5,162 nt of DNA from Candidatus Bathyarchaeota archaeon (lineage in GTDB: Archaea; Thermoproteota; Bathyarchaeia; Bathyarchaeales; SOJC01). The translations under genes and the position numbers were made by a program. Below are positions 1-5,144 of this stretch, piece by piece; within the stretch, counting starts at the first letter, position 1, and each line of letters begins with the position of its first letter. The DNA lies in the NCBI GenBank assembly GCA_030608925.1, contig JAUWDF010000074.1, positions 1 through 5,162 on the forward strand, read 5' to 3'. The notes under the pieces are model-generated. The model was given only the letters and a program-made list of their open reading frames with translations. It made no database searches and was not told the origin of the DNA.

Positions 1-588
1 GTTCAAGCCCAGATGACGGGTATGACACTACCTACTGCGTTGGAGGAGGCTTCAAAGAGGGATTATGGTCCTCTGACTTTGGAGTTAAAGAAAGTCGTTC
101 ATCAAATGTCTTGGGGGCTCTCTTTTGAAGATGCTATTAGAGATTTTGGAGAACGTGTTGACACAGAACTTGTAAGGAGCAATGTGCCCCTCATCATTGA
201 AGCAAGTCGTTCTGGAGGTCGCGTTGAGAAGGTTTTTGCTCCAATGAGTGGTTTCATTCAATCTACTCTTTCATTACAGAAGGAGCGTAAAGCCCAGTCC
301 AGACCGTATATTGCGATAATCTATGTTGCTTTTTATGTGTTTGTACTTACCATAATATTGCTGTACAATGGTTTTTTCAGGGAATTTGAGAGCTCACCAA
401 TCATTGGAATGACTGCAATGACACCTGACGTTGCGGGGCAAGTTTTTGTTCACATGAGCTTTATCCAAGCTTTTTTCGGTGGTTTGATGGCTGGAAAGAT
501 AGGTGAAGGGTCTGTTATGTCAGGGTTGAAGCATAGTGTGATTTTACTTATCAGTGGATATTTCGCTTTGAAATTGGTGGCTTGGTGA
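1..588 (+). CDS. Archaeal type IV pilus/secretion platform protein, T2SSF domain (FlaJ/TadC-like), 5'-partial
   Basis: This is the C-terminal 195 residues of a polytopic membrane platform protein of a type IV pilus or archaellum-like assembly machine. Such proteins sit in the cytoplasmic membrane and couple the GspE/TadA-type ATPase to pilin insertion. The reading frame is open from base 1 (VQAQ precedes the first ATG at 13), so the true start lies upstream. Counting from that ATG, residues 1-80 form the cytoplasmic helical T2SSF domain: D-Y-G-P-L, then W-G-L-S-F-E-D-A, then I-I-E-A-S-R-S-G-G-R-V. Hydrophobic segments follow at about 98-122, 143-163 and 174-190. The stretch G-G-L-M-A-G-K-I-G-E-G-S with G-L-K-H-S is characteristic of archaeal FlaJ/TadC members as I remember them. 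The stop overlaps the next gene's GTG start, and two pilin-like genes follow, which supports the role. I cannot tell whether the protein has one or two T2SSF domains, nor whether it serves pili, archaella or another surface structure. Confidence 0.88.
   Translation, partial: VQAQMTGMTLPTALEEASKRDYGPLTLELKKVVHQMSWGLSFEDAIRDFGERVDTELVRSNVPLIIEASRSGGRVEKVFAPMSGFIQSTLSLQKERKAQSRPYIAIIYVAFYVFVLTIILLYNGFFREFESSPIIGMTAMTPDVAGQVFVHMSFIQAFFGGLMAGKIGEGSVMSGLKHSVILLISGYFALKLVAW
576..580 (+). promoter_or_regulatory. Shine-Dalgarno-like GGTGG for the small pilin gene
   Basis: GGTGG lies four bases before the GTG at 585, inside the 3' end of the platform-protein gene. It partly matches the archaeal consensus GGAGGTGA. 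Together with the GTGA stop-start overlap it favours GTG 585 over the in-frame TTG codons at 582, 591 and 600. The match is modest, and termination-reinitiation may matter more than this site. Confidence 0.4.
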
Positions 589-992
589 CGTTGTGGACCT
601 TGTTTGGAGATAAAAAAGGAGTTACACCTGTGCTCAGCAACGTTTTGCTTACAGTGTTAGCAGTAGCTGCGATGTCCATTGCAGCTTCAGCCACGTACCT
701 GATAACTGATAATATGCGTGACATTATGAGTGAAAGAATTGTTGCAGAAGATGTATGGTTCACCTCAGAAGGAATTTCTATCTATCTCCGCAACACTGGA
801 AAAGTGGCCATTGATGTGTCAGCGGTCTATGTTGCCTATGAATATCAACAATTCAACACGTTGGTTTTGGAGGTTCAAGAGCACGGTTGGCTTAATATTA
901 CTTTCAGTTGGGAAGCAGACACATTATATCACATGAATTTAGTGACCAGCAGAGGGACAGAAATTGGCGATTACCACAAATCTCCTTCGTAA
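585..992 (+). CDS. Small archaeal type IV pilin-like exported protein with class III signal peptide
   Basis: This 135-residue protein looks like a small archaeal type IV pilin or pilin-like subunit. GTG 585 is chosen as start because it makes a 4-bp GTGA overlap with the upstream stop; TTG 582 would add one residue. The N-terminus is a class III signal peptide: a short charged leader (D9-K10-K11-G12), a predicted prepilin peptidase (PibD/EppA type) cut between G12 and V13, then T-P and a hydrophobic helix to about residue 40 that would enter the filament core or membrane. Residues 57-130 are beta-rich, with the archaellin/pilin-like pattern I-Y-L-R-N-T-G and an ending T-S-R-G-T. One N-glycosylation sequon (N-I-T, N104) is present and there are no cysteines. 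It lies between the T2SSF protein and a second, larger pilin-like gene in one apparent operon. The family is clear from the signal peptide, but no specific name can be given. Major or minor pilin status is unknown. Confidence 0.82.
   Translation: MTLWTLFGDKKGVTPVLSNVLLTVLAVAAMSIAASATYLITDNMRDIMSERIVAEDVWFTSEGISIYLRNTGKVAIDVSAVYVAYEYQQFNTLVLEVQEHGWLNITFSWEADTLYHMNLVTSRGTEIGDYHKSPS
952..956 (+). promoter_or_regulatory. Shine-Dalgarno GAGGG supporting the TTG start of the large pilin gene
   Basis: GAGGG ends seven bases before TTG 964, a normal archaeal spacing. It decides the start: the frame is closed by a TGA at 943-945, TTG 964 is the only ATG/GTG/TTG codon after that stop and before the signal peptide, and the next ATG (1033) falls inside the hydrophobic helix. 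The site lies inside the coding sequence of the preceding gene. Confidence 0.5.
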
Positions 993-1845
993 ACTTCGGT
1001 TTAACCAGCGCGGTATTAGTAATGTCATAGTCATGGTTCTAAGTCTTGTCATATTGGTAACAATTGTGTCAAACATTATCTTGTGGAGTTATCAAATGAA
1101 TCAGCTTGATTGGGAGAAGATGCATGAGAATTTTAGAGTTATCTCTGTTGCTCCAAGTGATCATTCTTCATGGTTCTCAACTCCACAGGAATATGTAGTG
1201 ATTGAGGGTAGTCGAAGTTCTGGTACTTTTTCAGATACGCAATTAGTGGACGATAGTTTCGAAACATTTGTTGAAAGCGCCCGACTTGAAATAGAAGGTT
1301 CTTTTAGTATTGATATTGTCACCTATCCGCTTGAACACATCCAAACCGTTGAGTCACAAATGAGGTATAAGGCTAATAGCACTGAAGAGAAGCTTTACAT
1401 CAAAGCCTATAACTGGTCGTCTTCAGTTTTTGAAGATCAGGGCTTCAACACAACAATGGGTCATGTTCCTTCAACAGAATGGGACAACTATAGTTTGAAC
1501 TTCAGTGACCAATGGCAGAACTATGTACATGCCAATGGTACAGTAAAATTAAGAGTCATCGACGAAACCCCTGATGTGAATCAGACAGTAATTGACATTG
1601 ATTTCTTAGCTATCAGAGTCGTCATTGATGGAGCAGAGTTCCAGTTCCAAAACAATGGCCCATCAACTCTCAACCTGGTTTCTATTTGGATAAACAATCA
1701 AACCCATCACCAACGTTACGACTTGGATGTTTTCTTAAATTCCGCTGAAACAGTCTTCTACTTCAGTAGCGACATAATCTTGCCAAGCGAGCCTTTTACA
1801 GTGAGAGTTGTCACAAAGAGGGGAAATATCGCAATTCTATCATGA
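964..1845 (+). CDS. Large pilin-like surface protein with class III signal peptide and N-glycosylation-rich ectodomain
   Basis: This 293-residue exported protein begins at TTG 964, overlapping the previous gene by 29 bp. Its leader is basic (R9, K10, R12, R16). A predicted prepilin peptidase cut lies between G17 and I18 (Q-R-G|I-S-N), followed by a hydrophobic helix at 18-43. Residues 56-215 form a beta-rich region with S-G-T-F-S-D-T and V-D-D-S-F-E-T-F motifs, perhaps a jelly-roll or carbohydrate-binding-like domain, although I cannot assign a family. Residues 216-293 resemble the beta domain of the small pilin: F-Q-N-N-G-P, then I-W-I-N-N, ending V-V-T-K-R-G-N-I-A. There are eight N-x-S/T sequons, at N138, N150, N162, N175, N179, N191, N206 and N245, and no cysteines, which fits a heavily N-glycosylated cell-surface protein. 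It is last in the apparent operon with the T2SSF protein. A minor pilin or tip adhesin is plausible; a stand-alone membrane-anchored protein using the same signal class is the main alternative. Confidence 0.82.
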   Translation: MAITTNLLRKLRFNQRGISNVIVMVLSLVILVTIVSNIILWSYQMNQLDWEKMHENFRVISVAPSDHSSWFSTPQEYVVIEGSRSSGTFSDTQLVDDSFETFVESARLEIEGSFSIDIVTYPLEHIQTVESQMRYKANSTEEKLYIKAYNWSSSVFEDQGFNTTMGHVPSTEWDNYSLNFSDQWQNYVHANGTVKLRVIDETPDVNQTVIDIDFLAIRVVIDGAEFQFQNNGPSTLNLVSIWINNQTHHQRYDLDVFLNSAETVFYFSSDIILPSEPFTVRVVTKRGNIAILS

Positions 1846-1849
1846 AACC

Positions 1850-1862
1850 TTAGTTTTCTCTT
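1850..1862 (+). terminator. Possible T-rich terminator of the pilin operon in the convergent gap
   Basis: The 41-bp gap between the two convergent genes (1846-1886) contains a T-rich run, TTAGTTTTCTCTT, on the + strand just after the pilin stop. Further T-rich sequence continues into the end of the opposing gene (TTTTT at 1884-1888). Archaeal RNA polymerase commonly stops at such tracts without a hairpin. I see no matching T-tract on the minus strand here, so minus-strand transcripts probably run into the antisense of the pilin 3' end. Confidence 0.3.
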
Positions 1863-1886
1863 GATTCTATTATTGTAAGCACATTT

Positions 1887-2888
1887 TTATTGGTCTTTCC
1901 CTTCGCTTCGTGACACACACTTTTCTTCTAATGCGTTTATTGCTTCCTGGGGATTCTTTGCCTCTACCAGAGTTATTTTGTAAAGCTTTGCCATTTTTTC
2001 ACCATTTTCATTGATCTTAGGAATCGCGATTAAGCACGCTCTGTCAGGAGCAACATCATATATTTTAGCAAACATGGCGATCACAGGCTGCTCGGATACA
2101 ACATCTTCTGTAGTGGTGGCAAGGTCAATAACAGTCACGTCATTGACATCACCTGCTCTGAAGGCAGTGATATCAAACATGTGACTTGCTCCAGATTTTC
2201 CCTTCAAGAACCCTGGAGTTTCAACTTTAAACCCGTGACTTACTAAAAACTCTCTAATAGGTGTGATTAAAATCCAACCAAGCGAGGCTTCTTGTTGTGC
2301 TTCTTCACTCAGTCTATAAGAATATACGTTCTCATAGATCGAATCCTCAAATTTGAAACTCTTATGGCAGTTTCTACAGAAATGAGAGGGTTCAGGAATA
2401 TCAAAACTCTTGTCACAGTTATTGCACGTGCACCACATTCCAGCCTTTCTGAAATCTCCTTCAGGTTTCTCCAACTCTTTCCCGCATCGAGGACATATAA
2501 GCTCATCCTCTTTCCTGAAATTCTCTTCAGTGTCTATGTACCCACATTTCAGGTGTTCTATCAAGGCACTCTTCCTCACGTTGAAGGATTTACAGTGAGG
2601 ACAATTATAGTGAGTTGATATCTTAAATGACCTGCATTCTGGACAATAGATTGTTTTATCGAATAACTCTCTGTTGAGAATACCAGTTCGACTTAACTTC
2701 TCCAAGAAACCCTCAACTTTCGTGGAATCCCCCAAAATCGCTTCAACAATACGATATTGATAACCTTGATTTGGGTCAAACGTCGGTTCAAGAACTGCGA
2801 TTTCTCCCACTAGAAACTTGCTCAGAAAAACTTGAACTAAATGGTCTTTATAGAGTTCTGTTCGCTCTACTTTGGACGATTTCGCCAT
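1887..2888 (-). CDS. TackOD1-like multi-zinc-ribbon protein with an unassigned C-terminal domain
   Basis: This 333-residue cytoplasmic protein has no signal peptide or membrane segment. Residues 11-80 are helical and winged-helix-like, containing V-E-G-F-L-E-K-L-S-R-T-G-I-L-N. A string of zinc-binding pairs follows: C82/C85, C96/C99, C115 after a LIEH-like helix and within C-G-Y-I, C132/C135, C155/C158 (with C153) and C171/C174. This layout matches my memory of TackOD1, a thaumarchaeal output domain often attached to receiver or kinase domains of archaeal signal transduction. Here no such input domain is present. Residues 205-316 form a separate alpha/beta domain with S-G-A-S-H-M-F-D-I (D239), T-V-I-D-L (D255) and M-F-A-K (K275). 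That could be a degenerate restriction-endonuclease-like fold, but this is inference. The ATG at 2888 has GAGG at 2892-2895, only three bases away. The gene follows the acyl-CoA ligase by 68 bp, so co-transcription is possible. A regulatory or nucleic-acid/protein-binding role is likely; the ligand is unknown. Confidence 0.72.
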   Translation of the reverse strand: MAKSSKVERTELYKDHLVQVFLSKFLVGEIAVLEPTFDPNQGYQYRIVEAILGDSTKVEGFLEKLSRTGILNRELFDKTIYCPECRSFKISTHYNCPHCKSFNVRKSALIEHLKCGYIDTEENFRKEDELICPRCGKELEKPEGDFRKAGMWCTCNNCDKSFDIPEPSHFCRNCHKSFKFEDSIYENVYSYRLSEEAQQEASLGWILITPIREFLVSHGFKVETPGFLKGKSGASHMFDITAFRAGDVNDVTVIDLATTTEDVVSEQPVIAMFAKIYDVAPDRACLIAIPKINENGEKMAKLYKITLVEAKNPQEAINALEEKCVSRSEGKDQ

Positions 2889-2923
2889 TATCCTCGACCC
2901 AAGTTGGCACTTCGTTGGACTAA

Positions 2924-2970
2924 GCGCAAATTGCTAACTAATTTCTATCTTAGCTTTTAAGCATTTGCGC
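2924..2970 (-). repeat. Nested inverted repeat (possible RNA stem-loop) between ligase and TackOD1-like genes
   Basis: An 8-bp perfect inverted repeat, GCGCAAAT at 2924-2931 and ATTTGCGC at 2963-2970, encloses a second one, GCTAA at 2933-2937 and TTAGC at 2950-2954. The outer right arm lies in the last codons of the ligase, so the structure spans its stop codon and ends about 35 bases before the downstream start. In a read-through transcript it could form an imperfect hairpin with a 12-base loop. No T-tract follows on the minus strand, so it is not a classic terminator. An mRNA-processing, stability or protein-binding role is possible but unproven. Confidence 0.4.
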
Positions 2971-4912
2971 GTTTCCCCAGCTGACTATGTTTTGATATCT
3001 CTTCAAGTGCTTTGGGATTCTCTAGTACTGATGTGTCGCCTAATTCTTCTGAGAGTATAGCAGCTCTAATCATTCTTCTCAGGATTTTGCCAGATCTTGT
3101 TCGGGGCAAGTCGCCAACTAGAACGATGTCTCGTGGTTTGAATGGTTTACCCATGTGCTTCACAACTTCTCCTAGAAGCTCATCTCTGATGGTTTGACCT
3201 GAAGTGAAATTGGGTTTCAAGACGACAAAGCACACTATCTCTTCCCCCTTAACTGCATGAGGTAAACCTATGCATGCAGACTCATAGGTTCCAGCGTAAT
3301 GGTTCAGGATAGATTCAATCTCTGCGGGTCCAATTCTCTTCCCCGCCACTTTGATTACATCGTCAGCTCTTCCGTGGAGAAACCAGAAACCATCCTCGTC
3401 TATAGAAGCCCAGTCACCATGATACCACACGTTTGGCCATTTAGACCAATAGGTTTCGATATATCTTTGTGGTTGTTTCCAGAATCCTCGAGTCATTGAA
3501 GGAGCTGGTTTCTTACACACCAGATACCCAACCTCTCCTTTTGTGGATTTGCCTTCTTCATCAAACACATCTATATCCATACCAAGTCCTGGACCGCCAA
3601 GTGTAGAAGGTTTGAGAGGTGCTATGGGTAGGGGCAGGAGAAAACATCCAAAGATTTCTGTGCCTCCTGAGAGATTTATCATGGGGCATCTTCCTTCACC
3701 AACGGTTTTGTGCATCCAATGCCACGCATCGGGATCTATCGGTTCTCCAGTGTTTCCAAGAATTCTCAAACTGCTCAGATCATGTTTCTTGACATAATGC
3801 TCCCCATACTTCTTTAACATCCTGTACACAGTCGCTGAACCCCCTAAGATAGTTACTCCGAGTTTCTCGATCATGCTCCAAATTCTATCTGGTTCAGGAT
3901 AGTCTGGTGCACCCTCAAAAATTAGGTGGGTGCCCCCTAAGTGCTGAACTCCAATCAGTTGCCATGGACCCATCATCCAACCGATGTCTGTAATCCAGAA
4001 AAAGACGTCTTCTTCCTTCAGATCAAGGTTGAAATAGACTTCTTTTGAGCTCTGAAGTAAAGCCCCTATTTGAGATATTATAGTTCCTTTCGGTTTCGCT
4101 GTTGTGCCAGATGTATAGAGGAGGAGAGCTGGAGTTTCAGAATCGAGAGATTCGGCTTCGCATTCCGTAGATTGTCCTTCGACTAAATCATTCCACCAAA
4201 TATCCCTATCTTGCTTCAAATTGATGTCAACACCAGCTCTTTTGCAGATTATTACTTTTTCTATGTTGGGTGCAGCTTCTACAGATCTGTCAGCCATTTC
4301 TTTTAATGGAATAACTTTACCTCTCCGGTAATATCCGTCAGCGGTCAACAGAACCTTACACTCGGCGTCTTTAAGTCGGCTGGAGCTTGCTTCTGGACTG
4401 TACCCAGAAAATATTGGAACTACGATAGCACCGATTTTCAGAATGGCAAAAAAAGAAACCACTGTTTCAGGTAGCATTGGAATATAGAGTCCAACAGTGT
4501 CTCCGCGGTTTACACCAAGGCTCTTTAGTCCATTAGCAAATCGGTTAACCTCTCTCTCCAAATCCCAATATGAGTACTTTTTCTCTTCTCCCTTCTCACC
4601 AACCCAAATCATAGCTATCTTGTTTTTTCTCCAAGATTTAGAGTGTCTATCTACACAGTTATGAGCGATGTTCAGTTTTCCATTGATAAACCATTTAGCC
4701 CATTGAATCCCGTCGGAAGTGTCCAAAACTTTTTCATGATTTTTAAACCACTCGACCTTCAATTCTTGGTTTGCTGCGTTCCAAAACCACTCTATATCTT
4801 CCGTAGAATGTTTAATGAGATCTTTATAATCCGTCATCCCATGTTTTTTCATAAATCTCTTGACGTTGCTATTCTCTACTAACTCCTTTCCAGGAAACCA
4901 TATTTCCTTCAA
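2957..4912 (-). CDS. AMP-forming acyl-CoA synthetase of the acetyl-CoA synthetase family (ANL superfamily)
   Basis: This enzyme activates a carboxylic acid with ATP and CoA to give acyl-CoA, AMP and pyrophosphate in the cytoplasm. Its 651 residues match bacterial Acs (about 652). The N-terminal ACAS_N-like part holds W-F-I-N-G-K-L-N and N-C-V-D-R-H (74-90). The P-loop is Y266-TSGTTAKPKG, with Ala272 where Gly is usual. Next come D-I-G-W-M-M-G-P-W (309-317), G-E-P-I-D-P (389-394), S-G-G-T-E (415-419), the ribose-binding Y-H-G-D500, the hinge G-R-A-D517-D, R526, and the C-terminal P-R-T-R-S-G-K609. K609 corresponds to the catalytic lysine acetylated by Pat-type enzymes in Salmonella Acs. The pocket-closing tryptophan of true acetate enzymes (W-Q-T-E) is glycine here (G416-G-T-E), suggesting a larger acyl substrate such as propionate, a branched or medium-chain acid. 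The start is TTG 4912, supported by a strong Shine-Dalgarno and an in-frame TAG upstream. Family assignment is firm and substrate is open, so I give no acs symbol. Confidence 0.93.
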   Translation of the reverse strand: MKEIWFPGKELVENSNVKRFMKKHGMTDYKDLIKHSTEDIEWFWNAANQELKVEWFKNHEKVLDTSDGIQWAKWFINGKLNIAHNCVDRHSKSWRKNKIAMIWVGEKGEEKKYSYWDLEREVNRFANGLKSLGVNRGDTVGLYIPMLPETVVSFFAILKIGAIVVPIFSGYSPEASSSRLKDAECKVLLTADGYYRRGKVIPLKEMADRSVEAAPNIEKVIICKRAGVDINLKQDRDIWWNDLVEGQSTECEAESLDSETPALLLYTSGTTAKPKGTIISQIGALLQSSKEVYFNLDLKEEDVFFWITDIGWMMGPWQLIGVQHLGGTHLIFEGAPDYPEPDRIWSMIEKLGVTILGGSATVYRMLKKYGEHYVKKHDLSSLRILGNTGEPIDPDAWHWMHKTVGEGRCPMINLSGGTEIFGCFLLPLPIAPLKPSTLGGPGLGMDIDVFDEEGKSTKGEVGYLVCKKPAPSMTRGFWKQPQRYIETYWSKWPNVWYHGDWASIDEDGFWFLHGRADDVIKVAGKRIGPAEIESILNHYAGTYESACIGLPHAVKGEEIVCFVVLKPNFTSGQTIRDELLGEVVKHMGKPFKPRDIVLVGDLPRTRSGKILRRMIRAAILSEELGDTSVLENPKALEEISKHSQLGKRANA

Positions 4913-4916
4913 ATCT

Positions 4917-4924
4917 TCACCCTC
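4917..4924 (-). promoter_or_regulatory. Strong Shine-Dalgarno GAGGGTGA that fixes the ligase TTG start
   Basis: On the minus strand GAGGGTGA lies four bases before TTG 4912 and closely follows the archaeal consensus GGAGGTGA. An in-frame TAG at 4934-4936 closes the frame upstream, and no ATG or GTG lies between them in frame. The nearest downstream ATG would remove about 20 conserved-looking residues. TTG 4912 is therefore the best start. Confidence 0.65.
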
Positions 4925-4980
4925 ACATTTTTTCTATTCATTTACCTAGGTGCACTTTTGTATCGTAAAGAATTCAGCAG

Positions 4981-4990
4981 ATAAATACCT
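4981..4990 (-). promoter_or_regulatory. Probable archaeal promoter (BRE/TATA) of the ligase gene
   Basis: On the minus strand the sequence reads CTAAAGGTATTTATC, an A/G-rich BRE-like stretch followed by TATTTAT (4987-4981). A start about 25 bases downstream, near 4955-4960, would leave a leader of about 45 bases before TTG 4912, long enough to carry the Shine-Dalgarno. This is the best TATA-like candidate close to the ligase. The sequence is AT-rich, so chance matches are common. Confidence 0.4.
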
Positions 4991-5136
4991 TTAGACATTT
5001 CATTTTTCTTCATTATGTTGTATTACATTTTCCCCATAAAGAGAAATGGGTTTCGCTGTAAAACGATTCGTGTGCTGGGGATTTACAACCTTATTCTTTT
5101 CTTGTTCTTTAACGTATTTAGTTATAGGACACAATA

Positions 5137-5144
5137 TTTATAAA
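5137..5144 (+). promoter_or_regulatory. TATA-like box TTTATAAA near the right edge
   Basis: TTTATAAA inside AATATTTATAAAG is a near-ideal archaeal box A. It is palindromic, so its direction cannot be read from the box alone. Used on the + strand it would start transcription just past the window edge, serving an unseen divergent gene. Used on the minus strand it would give a leader of about 200 bases for the ligase, which is less likely than the box at 4981-4990. Confidence 0.35.

Noticed and set aside
551..763. A 70-codon minus-strand frame over the start of the small pilin gene.
   Set aside because: It is antisense to the class III signal peptide and helix, with no domain or ribosome-binding site of its own.
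730..936. A second + strand frame inside the small pilin gene.
   Set aside because: The operon frame carries the signal peptide and conserved beta motifs; this alternative frame has neither.
1..1845. The idea that the left operon is an archaellum (flagellar) locus.
   Set aside because: The pilin-like proteins lack recognisable archaellin features beyond the signal peptide and beta domain, and no other arl/fla gene is in view. A type IV pilus-like structure is the safer call.
1861..1887. Short repeated ATTCTAT words around the pilin stop and convergent gap.
   Set aside because: Two 7-base copies in AT-rich sequence are expected by chance and form no regular array.
2292..2618. A 108-codon + strand frame opposite the TackOD1-like gene.
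   Set aside because: It runs antisense to the conserved zinc-ribbon cysteines and has no signal or family of its own.
3543..3797. An 84-codon + strand frame opposite the ligase gene.
   Set aside because: It is antisense to strongly conserved ligase motifs and has no recognisable domain, so it is a shadow.
5015..5143. A 42-codon + strand reading frame from ATG 5015 to TAA, rich in Phe, Leu, Ile and Tyr.
   Set aside because: There is no Shine-Dalgarno upstream, the composition simply mirrors AT-rich DNA, and its end overlaps the TATA-like box. Nothing supports a real small gene.
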